Positions 1 through 8,512 of a DNA stretch of 64,000 nucleotides are shown one piece after another (the stretch's first letter is position 1; the number at the start of each line of letters is the position of its first letter). Under the pieces are notes generated by a model. It made no database searches and was not told where the DNA came from. It saw only the letters and a list, made by a program, of their open reading frames with translations. A program made the position numbers and the translations under genes. This stretch comes from Symbiodinium natans (taxonomy: Eukaryota; Sar; Dinophyceae; Suessiales; Symbiodiniaceae), in contig CAJNDS010002142.1 in the NCBI GenBank assembly GCA_905221605.1, positions 113,501 through 177,500 of the forward strand, read 5' to 3'.

Positions 1-150
1 GCGGGGGAGGAAGAAAAGCACGTTGCAACCGAGGATTTTGTCCTGCTTGAAGGTTTCAGCACGTTGGCGTACGTTGGCCCCCAGCAGCGTGAGCACGACT
101 TCAGAGTCGCTATCGACCTTGTTGCGATTGCAGAGCTCTATGTCATGGGG
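1..150 (+). CDS. Partial exon entering from the left edge, unknown protein
   Basis: Frame 1 is open from the first base and reads an acidic, well-mixed sequence containing TEDFVLLEGF, STLAYVGPQQ and FRVAIDLVAIAEL. At base 150 the codons ATG GGG are followed by GTTTTC, a usable GT donor; beyond it the frame soon stops (TGA at 187-189). There is no start codon, so this is an internal exon cut by the window edge. The composition is GC-balanced and unlike the repeat-rich sequence that follows. No family recognised. Confidence 0.55.
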
Positions 151-672
151 GTTTTCCCTGCAGTTTTTGGGGGAGGTTCCTCTGCTTGAGGGTTTAGGGT
201 TCAGGGTCTAGGGCTTCGGGTTTCGGACTTAGGGTTTAGGGTAAGGATTACCTTGTAGTATTTCAGGGGGCATATTTGGGGGGTACCCTAAAGCCATGGC
301 TCCTGCATCAACTTCAGGCCTAGAAACGAGTTGCCAACTCTTCAACTGCTGGGGGCTTTCGAAAATGAGGGACCCCTAAACCCTAAACCCTAAACCCTAA
401 ACCCTAAACCCTTAACCCTTAGCCCTTGACCCTTAACTCTTAAACCCTTAACCCTTAAACCCTTAAACCCTGAATCCGTGAACCCTTAACCCCTAAATCT
501 TAAACCCCCAAATAGTAGGATTCCTGTATAGTCAGTACCTTCACAAGGTAGCCTGATCTCGGAAACCACCAGTTAAAAATGAGGCAGCAGCCTTGCCAGC
601 CTTGAAAGTTTGACCCCTAAACCGTGCGCCCCGTATAAACCCTTGAGGGCTCTGATCCCCAAAAGCCCCTGG

Positions 673-778
673 GTAGCCCAGTGGTCACCTTTTCCCTTTT
701 TTGGTTCAAGGTTCCCTTACAAAGTAACCAACTCCCAAAAAAAATGCCCTCATGAAAATATGGTCACTGGGCTACCAG
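673..778 (+). mobile_element. Introner-like element, family B, copy 1
   Basis: Terminal inverted repeats GTAGCCCAGTGG and CACTGGGCTACCAG enclose a conserved core (CCTTTTCCC, GGTTCCCTTACAAAGTAACCAAC, CATGAAAATATGG). The element starts with GT and ends with AG, like the copies at 11719, 25356 and 44257. Flanking sequence here is not evidently coding, so this copy may sit inside a larger intron. Confidence 0.7.
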
Positions 779-839
779 AGCCCTGAACCCTGAAAGCCCT
801 CCAACCCTCTATAGCAGAGGCTCTGAGCCCTGGGCCCTT

Positions 840-933
840 TACCCAATGGCTCCAATGAAGTTCCTTTTTGGGTTAGTTATAGGGGATTCTAGTATTCTAC
901 CCCAAAAAGGTACTACATAGGAGCCTTTGGGTA
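840..933. mobile_element. Inverted-repeat element (MITE-like), family C, copy 1
   Basis: The ends TACCCAATGGCTCC and GGAGCCTTTGGGTA are inverted repeats, and the interior holds a second inverted pair (TTCCTTTTTGGG and CCCCAAAAAGG). A near-identical element lies at 48715-48800. Its ends are not GT...AG, so it is called a MITE and not an introner. Confidence 0.65.
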
Positions 934-1004
934 CATTCCTCCCCTAGTCTTGGACATCGGCTCAGGGTGTGAGTGCGGTTCTTGCCTCCGAGCGCGGCGG
1001 CTCA

Positions 1005-1105
1005 AGGTTAGGGTTTAGGGTTTAGGGTTTAGGGTTTAGGGTTTAGGGTTTAGGGTTTAGGGTTTAGGGTTTAGGGTTTAGGGTTTAGGGTTTAGGGTTG
1101 AGGGT
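1005..1105 (+). repeat. Internal telomere-like array (TTTAGGG)n
   Basis: About 14 nearly perfect tandem TTTAGGG units, G-rich on the + strand. Similar arrays of either orientation recur through the window, so this is not a chromosome end. Confidence 0.95.
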
Positions 1106-1201
1106 TTAGGGTAGCCCCCTTTAAACCCAACAAAAGGGCACCCTTTGTGGATGACTCTTGGGCCTAGGTTCAGAGTTTCGGGTTTGATTATCTGCAATGA
1201 G

Positions 1202-1366
1202 CTCCTTCAGGCAATCCTCGACGCAGAAATCCCGCGAAAAATGGCTTGGTTTGCCGGGCTCTCGGACTTGTTTCTTGCAGGGAAAACTCAAACCTACACC
1301 CTCCAGTTGCAGTTGAAATTTGGGGAAACCCAGTCTTCGTATTGTCTAAGACAACCACAAACTTAG
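1202..1366 (+). CDS. Candidate exon, unknown protein
   Basis: After CTGCAATGAG the frame reads LLQAILDAEIPRKMAWFAG and LSDLFLAGKTQTYTLQLQLK, which looks like folded protein and contains no repeat-derived peptide until the end. The start is taken after an AG acceptor in phase 0, matching the phase in which the exon ending at 150 leaves. The 3' end is uncertain: a GT inside (TTG|GTTTGCC, about 1243) with an acceptor TTCTTGCAG (about 1290) would split it in two; otherwise the frame runs to TAG at 1364-1366. Confidence 0.4.
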   Translation, partial: LLQAILDAEIPRKMAWFAGLSDLFLAGKTQTYTLQLQLKFGETQSSYCLRQPQT

Positions 1367-1707
1367 CCCTAAACTCGAAATCCTAAACCCTAAGCCCTGA
1401 ACCCTAAACCCTAAATCCTAAACCCTAAATCCTAAATCCCAAATCCTAAATCCTAAACCCTAAACCCGAAACCCTAAAGAAGAAGCCGTCCAGCCTCGGG
1501 CCTAGACCCGAAGAAACGAAAGCCTGTGCAACCGCGAGCCCCAAACCCCTAAACCTTCCTCAGCCCCTAGCCATCCTGAAACCCAAAGGCAGGGTTTAGG
1601 GTGTTGGGTTTAGGGTTTGCGGTTTAGGGTCTAGGCGTTTAGGGTTTAGGGTACTCGTCACCGCTCTTGTTCGCGTTTGTTTGGTGCTGACCTACGGCTC
1701 TCCGCAG

Positions 1708-1800
1708 CTTTGACCTGGAAGAGGAGATCTCACTTTGATTTGAAACCCAGCATCCCCGACAGCCTTGCTGCCCAGAGAGCCCAAAAACCCAAGATTTCAG
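1708..1800 (+). CDS. Candidate exon, unknown protein
   Basis: The acceptor CTCTCCGCAG is followed, in phase 1, by an open stretch reading LTWKRRSHFDLKPSIPDSLA. The donor is not obvious; the frame closes in telomere-like and A+T-rich sequence downstream. Basic followed by amphipathic composition supports coding, but only one splice signal is clear. Confidence 0.35.
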
Positions 1801-2069
1801 GAATAAGCCTTTAACCATAGAGGGATCCTTGTTCTGGTTTAAGGTAGAATCCTTAAATGGAGGGGGATTGGGCTCTTTGCCTCGTTACCGTTGATGGTTT
1901 AGGCCTTAGGGTGGTTGAGGGAGTGATCTTTGATTCGACTCCTAGAATGGTGGACACTGCATCCTATGCATGTGCTCAACATTCTCTTGCCTCTCAACCC
2001 GAAAGCCCCGACGAAAAAAACCCCAAGCTTATAGCCCCAAAGATGACCTCTAACCCCGGCGCTTTCCAG

Positions 2070-2160
2070 TAATATAGGGGTCGGAATAATTGCCAATAGT
2101 ATTCCCTTCCCTTTAGACTCTACCCAAAGCCCTATTCTACTATTCAGGCTACCATAGTAG
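2070..2160. mobile_element. Inverted-repeat element, family D, copy 1
   Basis: Begins TAATATAGGGGTCGGAATAATT and shares this start with an element at 58300-58448; both carry TATTCCCTT and CCCTATTCTA inside. A more distant relative lies at about 50345-50480. The termini are roughly inverted (AATATAGGGG and CCCCCTACATTA in the better copy). Confidence 0.5.
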
Positions 2161-2360
2161 TGGCAGGTGTTGCTCCATGCCTTGGTGTTGCCGGGTTGTG
2201 GGCTTCGGGAAGAAGAAGGGAAAGGAAGAGGCGAATGTTTAGGGGCCTAGGGCAAGCCAGACCCCTGGGAGGATCCAAAAAGTAGAACCCCCAAAATATA
2301 GTGTTCTTAATACTCATGGGTCATTCTTAGGAACCCTACCTTTTTGGGCTTGATGCTGAG

Positions 2361-2490
2361 ATAAAGGCCTCGAGCCCGTGAAAGAGTTTGTGCATCCTAG
2401 CACCTTAAGGCGTCTTCATCCTCATCCACCGCCTGCGACGTTTCAGCCCGAAACCTCGAACTCGTTTTTACCTTCAGCGACCCTGAGTAG
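2361..2490 (+). CDS. Candidate exon, 130 nt, unknown protein
   Basis: After GATGCTGAG the sequence is open in phase 1 and reads LEPVKEFVHPST then Pro/His-rich LHPHPPPATFQPETS and NSFLPSATLS, ending at a good donor (GAGTAG|GTAAAAG, phase 2). Both flanks are non-coding. The His/Pro content suggests a linker. No family recognised. Confidence 0.5.
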
Positions 2491-2624
2491 GTAAAAGCCC
2501 AAAAAGCCCCAAACCCACAAAATTGCACATGTGGATAAATGGAGTCCCAGGTAAGCCCACAAGATCCCCCCCCCCCCCTAAACCCTAAACCCGAGAAACC
2601 CTTACAACCCTAAAAACCCTAAAG

Positions 2625-2850
2625 CCCAAACCCTAAACCCTAAACCCTAAACCCTAAACCCTAAACCCTAAACCCTAAACCCTAAACCCTAAACCCTAAA
2701 CCCTAAACCCTAAACCCTAAACCCTAAACCCTAAACCCTAACCTAAACCCTAAACCCTAAACCCTAAACCCTAAACCCTAAACCCTAAACCCTAAACCCT
2801 AAACCCTAAACCCTAAACCCTAAACCCTAAACCCTAAACCCTAAACCCTA
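2625..2850 (-). repeat. Largest internal telomere-like array (CCCTAAA)n
   Basis: About 30 near-perfect units in CCCTAAA orientation on the + strand, with one 6-nt unit (near 2740). It lies directly upstream of a coding exon, so it is internal and probably intronic. Confidence 0.95.
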
Positions 2851-2856
2851 CCATCT

Positions 2857-2950
2857 GAGGACGGACCGAGCGCGGGGGCGCACCTCGTCCCACAGGGGCT
2901 ACTGCCCTGGTTGCAGAGGTGCATGAAGCCCAACCTGTTGCCCCCTGAAG
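2857..2950 (+). CDS. Exon ending PPE-, spliced to 3014
   Basis: Open frame reading LPWLQRCMKPNLLPPE and leaving in phase 1 at CTGAAG|GTGGTT. The start could be after ATCTGAG (2857) or TCCCACAG (2896); both keep the frame. The single leftover G joins AC of the next exon to make GAC, giving PPE-D-SKWVEWSK across the junction. The tryptophan/leucine-rich sequence is protein-like; family unknown. Confidence 0.6.
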
Positions 2951-3013
2951 GTGGTTAGGATTTAGGGTTTAGGGTTTAGGGTTTAGGGTTTAGGGTTTAG
3001 GGTTTAGGGCCAG
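2951..3013 (+). other. 63-bp intron made of telomere-like repeat
   Basis: Starts GTGGTTAGG, continues as six TTTAGGG units and ends GGGCCAG. Both flanking exons are open and their phases match (1 out, 1 in), so splicing of an almost pure TTTAGGG tract is predicted. Confidence 0.6.
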
Positions 3014-3045
3014 ACAGCAAGTGGGTTGAGTGGTCCAAGCGTGTG
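3014..3045 (+). CDS. Small exon SKWVEWSKRV
   Basis: A 32-nt exon entered in phase 1 after GGCCAG and left in phase 0 at CGTGTG|GTATCT. It reads (D)SKWVEWSKRV when joined to the exon ending at 2950. The next candidate exon begins at 3103. Confidence 0.5.
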
Positions 3046-3102
3046 GTATCTGCGATGCCCAGTCGTAGCACGCTATTCCCTATGTGAGAGTAACCGCAGC
3101 AG

Positions 3103-3157
3103 GTCGCGGGGTGTGGAAGGGATGGAACTATCTGAGAAAATCCTGCAGCTACTGTTT
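3103..3157 (+). CDS. Exon with amphipathic helix, interrupted by family-E element
   Basis: After CCGCAGCAG the frame (phase 2 in) reads SRGVEGMELSEKILQLLF, then meets an 86-bp inverted-repeat element (3158-3243). If that element is spliced as a GC-AG intron, the reading continues in phase as QFVGSRCKRRAG before a TAA at about 3280. Whether that TAA is the real end or lies past another donor is unclear. Confidence 0.45.
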
Positions 3158-3243
3158 GCTTAAGAACCCCCAAAAAACAAAAATGATAATCTCTGTATTG
3201 GCCTCATATGGAAGAATATGTTGTGTTTTTGGGGGTTCTTAAG
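3158..3243 (+). mobile_element. Inverted-repeat element, family E; possible GC-AG introner
   Basis: Near-perfect terminal inverted repeats GCTTAAGAACCCCCAAAAA and TTTTTGGGGGTTCTTAAG, with an unrelated A+T-rich centre. It begins GC and ends AG, and excision keeps the surrounding frame open. Only this copy was noticed. Confidence 0.55.
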
Positions 3244-3404
3244 CAATTCGTAGGCAGCCGTTGCAAGAGGAGAGCGGGCTAAGTTTTACCGATGTCCGGG
3301 CGAAGGTTAGGACAAATGGCGATGCAGTGGTCTTCATGTGTTACATGTTCACGGCAACGTTTTGACAGCAGTGTGAACAGTGCAATTTGTTTTTCCCCGC
3401 GTAG

Positions 3405-3468
3405 CCTTCCAGCACCAGCAGTTTCCTGCACCAGTGCGCATGGCCATCAGCAGAATCCTGAACACAGG
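3405..3468 (+). CDS. Candidate exon, amphipathic
   Basis: The acceptor TTTTTCCCCGCGTAG has a good pyrimidine tract; the exon then reads FQHQQFPAPVRMAISRILNT in phase 2. It ends at AACACAGG|GCCCTAAACCC, a GC-type donor running straight into a CCCTAAA array. Confidence 0.5.
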
Positions 3469-4265
3469 GCCCTAAACCCTAAACCCTAAACCCTAAACCC
3501 TAAACCCTAAACCCTAAACCCTAAACCTTGCATGTGTGGGTGTGTGTGTGGCTATACCCTAACACCCAGCATCGGAAGGCTGATCGCTTGCCGGCTGAGC
3601 TCAGCTCCTTGGTCAGATGCCCAGAGAGCTCAACATCCCTCAGACTTGCTTGTAGACAGCCCTGAACTCAACAAGCTAAACTCTGGGTTTAGGGTTTAGG
3701 GTTTAGGGTTTAGGGTTTAGGGTGTATGGTGTAGGGTATATATATAATATAAGAGGCCCTAAGCGCTAGACCCTTGCCGAGTCGAGGCTGTTGGGCTCTC
3801 TAGGTGGGCCATTAGTCAGAGGCGCGCCAATTCTCCCGAAAAAAATGGCAAGTACCACAACCCAGAAGTCCCATGATTGGGCCCAGAGTGTACGGTGTAG
3901 GGTTTAGGGTTTAGGGTTTAGGGTGTCAGGGCTTAGAGTTTAGGGCATAGGGTGTCAGGGTGTCTGGGACCCAGAGTAGGCCCTTCTTCCCTTTTTTCAT
4001 CGCTTAGGTTCCCTTATAAGCCCCTTCAAACCAAAAAAAGGGTACCCTTTCTTATTCCTAGGTTACTTTTGGGTCTAGGTGTAGAGCCCTCCCTAGTTTA
4101 GGGTTTAGGGTAGGTTTAGGGCTTGGCATAGTAGCCATGCTACTTGGTGACACTAAGCCTTATAAACCCTCTCAGCTCTTAAAGCCCCCAACACCTAAAA
4201 ATCCACCCTGAAGCCCAAAACCCTACCCCCCCACATTTGTGCATGCCGAATGTCTCACACCACAG

Positions 4266-4371
4266 GACAAAAGGAGCCAAGTGTCAGGTGCATCAAAGAA
4301 CGCACTGTGCTGGAGCCCGCCCTGCGCGAAGCAGGACGTATGGTTTCTTGCTCCTTCGAAGCACCCCAGAC
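4266..4371 (+). CDS. Candidate exon, unknown protein
   Basis: After CACACCACAG the frame reads KEPSVRCIKERTVLEPALRE then AGRMVSCSFEAPQT before telomere-like repeat. Mixed charge and no repeat-like peptide. The donor is uncertain. Confidence 0.4.
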
Positions 4372-4491
4372 CCTAAACCCTAAACGCTAAACCCTAAACC
4401 CTAAATGCTAAACCCTAAACCCTAGACCCTAAACCCTAAACCCTAAACCCTAAACCCTGCAAACCCTGAACTCTCAAGAACTGTCACACAG

Positions 4492-4667
4492 GAAGCCCCC
4501 TACGAACGGTCGCAGCTTCGCAAGGGCGATGCTCCAACCTTTTGTAGAGTTGCAGGGAAGGCCTTGCCGCTGGAGGTTGCACTGAATAGCGGGCGCCACC
4601 TCCATGGTGTTGCAGGGACTCGTCGGTCTGGCCAAGGGATGGCTCGTTTGGACAATTTTGGCTTTTG
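4492..4667 (+). CDS. 176-nt exon spliced in phase to 4739
   Basis: The acceptor CTGTCACACAG is followed by 58 open codons reading EAPYERSQLRKGDAP, FCRVAGKALPLEVALNSGRH and GQGMARLDNFGFW. It leaves in phase 2 at GGCTTTTG|GTGTTAG. Length, even composition and phase agreement with the next exon make it one of the firmest exons here. Family unknown. Confidence 0.65.
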
Positions 4668-4738
4668 GTGTTAGTGTCTCGGGTTTAGGGTTTAGGGTTT
4701 AGGGTTTAGGGTTTAGGGTTTAGGGTTTAGGGTTGGAG
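4668..4738 (+). other. 71-bp intron made of telomere-like repeat
   Basis: GTGTTAGTGTCTCGGG, then seven TTTAGGG units, then GGTTGGAG. The phase is 2 on both sides: TG plus G restores a Trp codon. Confidence 0.65.
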
Positions 4739-4922
4739 GTTGTATCGAGCGATTTCCGGCCAGGATGCGAGCGTTAACGACGCTGATATCGCCTCAGGCG
4801 ACACTGACCGACAGCGAGCCGGCTCTCTTCAGTCGCCCGCAACAAATCGCCACCGCTTTGGGTTTGTGCCCTTTGTTTCGGGGGGCAGAACCTACCATTT
4901 GAGAGGGTTTGGGAGCTTCCAG
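4739..4922 (+). CDS. 184-nt exon continuing the same protein
   Basis: Enters with one base (phase 2), then 61 open codons reading LYRAISGQDASVNDADIASG, Arg/Ser-rich DRQRAGSLQSPATNRHR and FGFVPFVSGGRTYHLRGFGS, leaving in phase 0 at CTTCCAG|GTTGCG. Together with 4492-4667 it gives about 120 residues of uninterrupted sequence. Family unknown. Confidence 0.65.
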
Positions 4923-5182
4923 GTTGCGTTTCGTGCCGGATTCGTAGTTTCGTGGCCTTAAGTTGCAATCTCTGCGGACACTGAGCATGCCCCCAGGAGC
5001 ACTCCTGTATACTTCCCCCTTGTTTTTGGGGATGGGCTCCCCCTTTCGGCTACATGGTGCTCAAGTTACGTAAACTGGGCAGCCCTAAACCCTTCGCCCT
5101 TAACCCTAAACCCTAGAGTCTAAACCAACCCTAGATGACCCGCAGTGTGGGGGCTGGATTTATTCATAGCCTATCGCACAAG

Positions 5183-5241
5183 GAATTCTGGTGCATCACA
5201 GGAGAGGCCAGAATGAACATCAACCTTGTCGTGCGGACTGG
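5183..5241 (+). CDS. Exon FWCITGEAR..., spliced in phase to 5358
   Basis: After TCGCACAAG the exon reads EFWCITGEARMNINLVVRT and leaves in phase 2 at GACTGG|GTTTAGGG, where the donor is itself the start of the repeat tract. Joined to the next exon it reads LVVRTG-FVVERALAAAV. Confidence 0.6.
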
Positions 5242-5357
5242 GTTTAGGGTTTAGGCTTTAGGGCTTAGGGCTTTAGGCTTTAGGCCTTAGGCTTTAGGCT
5301 TTAAGGCTTTAGGCTTTAGGCTTTAGGCTTTAGGCTTTAGGCCTTGTTTTCCACCAG
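5242..5357 (+). other. Intron of TTTAGGC/TTTAGGG variant repeat
   Basis: Starts GTTTAGGGTTTAGG, becomes a homogenised TTTAGGC-type (AGGCTTT) array, and ends TTTTCCACCAG. Phase 2 agrees on both sides. The variant unit differs from the usual TTTAGGG, so it expanded in place. Confidence 0.6.
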
Positions 5358-5451
5358 GTTCGTGGTTGAGCGTGCTTTGGCGGCTGCAGTCCCTCCCAGG
5401 ACCCCCCAAGAGCATGTTCAGCTGCAGCCCAACATGCTCTCAAATCCCCAG
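5358..5451 (+). CDS. Exon FVVERALAAAVPPRTPQ...
   Basis: 94 nt, phase 2 in and phase 0 out (CCCCAG|GTTTCC). Reads FVVERALAAAVPPRTPQEH and VQLQPNMLSNPQ. Followed in phase by 5594-5643. Confidence 0.6.
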
Positions 5452-5593
5452 GTTTCCCAAAACCCATGGGTCCAATAGCCCCAAAACCCTAAACCCTAAA
5501 CCTTATAAACACTAAAGCGGTAGCCCTAAAGGGTTTAGAAGCTTCGGGTTTCAGCCCCCCCCCCCCCCCCCCGAAGCCTCCGACCCTCCGCAG

Positions 5594-5643
5594 ACAATGG
5601 TGAGACACGAGAAGTTGGGCTGGATTCCAGATGGATGTCGCAG
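5594..5643 (+). CDS. Small exon TMVRHEKLGWIPDGC
   Basis: Clean acceptor CCTCCGCAG, phase 0 in, and donor CGCAG|GTGCGC, phase 2 out. It reads TMVRHEKLGWIPDGCR. The one-base carry-over fits the exon at 5809. Confidence 0.55.
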
Positions 5644-5808
5644 GTGCGCCCGAAGCCACAGCCCGAACCCCCTAATCCCCAAAGAAAATTGATTAATCCC
5701 TAAACCCTAAACCCTAAACCCTCAACCCTAAACCCTAAACCCTAAACCGTGGAAAACCCTAAAGCCCTGAACCCTAACCCCAAGCCCTGAGCCGGCCCTA
5801 CACCGCAG

Positions 5809-5857
5809 TTTAGGTTCGGTCTTGTCGGTTTGGCGAGGCCATGTGACATTTTCCTGG
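5809..5857 (+). CDS. Small exon LGSVLSVWRGHVTFSW
   Basis: Acceptor CACCGCAG. The carried AG plus T gives Ser, then LGSVLSVWRGHVTFSW, ending at TCCTGG|GCCCTG, a GC-type donor. Phase agrees with the exon ending at 5643. Confidence 0.45.
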
Positions 5858-5989
5858 GCCCTGAACCCTAAATCCTTCTGACCCCCATAAACCCTAAGCC
5901 CCCTAAACCCCGTAAACCCCCTAAAGCCCCGAAAGCCCCTAAACCCCCTAAAGCCCCTAAAGCCCCTAACCCCCTCTAAACTCCCTAAA

Positions 5990-6050
5990 CACCCTAACCC
6001 CCCTAAACCCCCTAAACCCCCTAAACCCCCTAAACCCCCTAAACCCTAAA
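5990..6050 (-). repeat. Variant telomere-like array (CCCCCTAAA)n
   Basis: A run of homogenised 9-nt units, CCCCCTAAA, next to ordinary CCCTAAA blocks. A local unit change like this points to in-place slippage after seeding. Confidence 0.85.
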
Positions 6051-6334
6051 ACCCTCTTTTAAGTCCTCAGCCCCCAACCATCCGAACCCATGTAAACCCC
6101 TTTAGATCCCCTAAACCTCTAAGATCTAAACCCTTCTACTAAGCCCACAACCCCAAACCCTAAACCCTAAACCCTAAACCCGAAGCCCTAAACCCTAAAC
6201 CCTAAACCCTAAACCCTCCAAGCCCATGCGCAAGCCTAAGCCCCCCCCCAAGGCCGGCTCTTGACCCTTGTACACCGACCTTCAAGCTTTGTACATATAT
6301 CACGAAGCCCCACGCCCTAAACCTAAACCCTTAA

Positions 6335-6339
6335 CAATC

Positions 6340-6371
<32 letters not shown>

Positions 6372-6445
6372 ATATATTATTATATATATATTATATATAT
6401 ATATTGTATTATATATATATATATCAATATACATATATACATATT
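6335..6445. repeat. (TA)n microsatellite
   Basis: Long TATATA tracts with short interruptions, followed by ATACATAT-type repeats. ORFs read from it (YIYIYI) are artefacts. Confidence 0.95.
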
Positions 6446-6806
6446 CATTTGTATGTATAGATAGATAGGTGTATTTATTTCTTTATACACATACATATAC
6501 GTGTACGGGTAGTCATGAAGTGCCCGCAAGCTTTGAGTGGACGGATACTTTGGGCTTTGAGGGTGTCGGGTGGCTGGGTCCGAAGTCGAGGCTGGGACCC
6601 TGAAAGCTCCAAAACCCCAAACCCAAATCCCCCTCATCACTACCCGAAACCCTAAACCCTAAACCCTGAACCCTGAACCCTAAACCCTAAACCCTAAACC
6701 CTAAACCCTAAACCCTAAACCCTAAACCCTAAACCCTAAACTCTGCAATGGGGTTTAGGGTTTAGGCTTGAAATGCCCCCTCTTTTTTCGGGTGGCCGCG
6801 CGCCAG

Positions 6807-6854
6807 GCGCCTCTACCCTCGCTGCGGAGCCTTCGAGGCATGGCCGGGGCTCAG
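6807..6854 (+). CDS. Candidate small exon
   Basis: GCGCGCCAG acceptor, 16 open codons reading APLPSLRSLRGMAGAQ, then CAG|GCGTTT, a possible GC donor. Phase 0 in and out. Weak because it is short and GC-rich. Confidence 0.3.
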
Positions 6855-7293
6855 GCGTTTGGGGCTCTAGGGCTTGAGGGGTTTAGGGTTTAGGGTTTAG
6901 GGTTTAGGGTTTAGGGTTTAGGGTTTAGGGTTTAGGGTTTAGGGTTTAGGGTTTAGGGTTTAGGGTTTAGGGTTTGGTCAAGTTTCTTTGGGGTTTAGGG
7001 TCGGGCTGCGGCGTTTGGGGACAAGTTAGGCCTTTCAAGTGGTTCAGATTGAGGGCTGTGGGACCGGTTAGGCTGATACGGGGTACCCCAACCCCACCTG
7101 AAACCCCATAAGCATCGGGGTTTCGGGCCCCAAAGCTCCGAAAACCCGAAGTTTCCAACCTCCTGCACAGAGCCTTCTAGACCCTGAGTACCAAAGCCCG
7201 AACCCCAAAGCCCTTAACCCTAAACCCTACACCCTAAACCCTAAACCCTAAACCCCAAACCCTAAACCCCAAACCCTGAAGCCCAAGCCACAG

Positions 7294-7351
7294 GTGTGCC
7301 TGCACTACCGGGGAGAAAGGCAAAAGGCCGGTGCCCCTTCTTGCCAGGAAC
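7294..7351 (+). CDS. Candidate small exon
   Basis: After AAGCCACAG the frame reads VCLHYRGERQKAGAPSCQE and leaves at GGAAC|GTCCTT in phase 1. Flanked by telomere-like repeats on both sides, as for other exons here. Confidence 0.4.
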
Positions 7352-8123
7352 GTCCTTTGGGGTTTAGGGGGTTTAGGGTTTAGGGTTTAGGGTTTAGGGC
7401 AAAAGGGATCAGGAGGGTTTAGGGTTTAGAGTTTCGGGTTTAGGGGGTTTATGGGTTTAGGGTTTAGTAGGGCTTAGGGTTTAGGGTTTAGGGTTTGAGT
7501 TTAGCGTCGTTATTCAGGGTTTGCGAAAGGATTTAGTATAAGGGGTTTTTTGTGACCACAGCCTACAGAGATGTTGAGTATTTATGTCAAGGATCTCAGA
7601 ACATGTTTTCAAGGGCAAGCCTACAAAGATGTTAGGTTTGGCATTCTCAAGGTAGGGGGAATCGGGTAGTTGATCTAATTTGGGCTGCTTGTGGGTTCAA
7701 GTCTTACGGCCCAGGGCTTGCGAGGTCTAGGGATTAGTGCGGAGGATGCTACGAGTTTTGGGGGTTCATGGCACTCAGGGTTTACAGACCCTGAATCTAG
7801 AAACCTACAGGGTTTCAGGTGTAGTTTTCAGGGCTAGGTTTCAATCGGGGATGCGCAGAGACTGCTCTGGCTACTGGGAGGTTCATGGGCAGATACATTC
7901 TTAGCAAGTAGGTTCAGTAAGTTGGGTCATTTTCACTTCGTGTTTTTTTTTTTAATGTTGTATAGGTTTCTAGAGGGTGCCATGTAGACTTACTAAGTCA
8001 AAAGGGCTTCCGAGTGTAAGTTGGGTTCTAATTATGGTAGCTCTAATTATAAAGCCAGCCATTGTTGGCCACCAAGACGTGCTAGCAGACCATGTGGCCC
8101 GTGGCAGTGCAGATTTGCTCTCA

Positions 8124-8229
8124 TGAATGAGCGGCTGCAGCGACTGCAGCTGGCCTTGTTCCTGGAAGCGACGGAGTGGCTCCAGTTCGCAATTCCGGAG
8201 AGCTACATCCGGCTCCCTCCCCCCAAGGG
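8124..8229 (+). CDS. Candidate exon with amphipathic helix
   Basis: Open frame reading MNERLQRLQLALFLEATEWL then QFAIPESYIRLPPPK. Downstream the frame remains open to 8374, so the donor is undecided. The opposite strand is also open (8121-8687) but reads through a poly-C/poly-G tract into Gly repeats, so the + strand is preferred. Confidence 0.4.
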
Positions 8230-8429
8230 AAGGCGTTCTCTTGCCCCCACACTCGCTGAGATTCAGCCTGGGTGGCTGACCGGAGGATGGCATCCTTGTC
8301 TGGACTTCCCCTTGCGCGGAAGAGTTTGTCCACGAACGCGGGCACGTTGTTTTGTAAACTTATCTCTTTCTTGATTTTTGTAGGCTGGCGTTTCTGAGAG
8401 TGAATTCTTACTGTCAACACGTGATTAAA

Positions 8430-8512
8430 CCCACCCCCCCCTCCTCCCCCCCCCTCCTCCCCCCCCCTTCCCCCCCCTTCCCCCCCCTCCCCCCCCCCCC
8501 CCCCTGCCCCCC
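8430..8512. repeat. Poly-C / CCCCTCC tract
   Basis: An 80-nt, almost uninterrupted C-rich pyrimidine tract. Minus-strand ORFs across it give only Gly/Glu runs. Confidence 0.9.

Larger units (their letters stand above)
151..1201. other. Intron-like stretch: telomere-like repeats and two inverted-repeat elements
   Basis: No convincing exon was found between the exon ending at 150 and the one starting near 1202. It holds degenerate CCCTAAA/CCCTTAA blocks (370-510), a family-B introner-like element (673-778), a family-C inverted-repeat element (840-933) and a (TTTAGGG)n array (1005-1105). A short open stretch after ACTTCAG at about 324 could be a small exon but has no second supporting signal. 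Confidence 0.4.

Noticed and set aside
2625-2850. Chromosome end at the largest telomere-like array
   Set aside because: Coding exons lie on both sides, and dozens of arrays of both orientations occur through the window.
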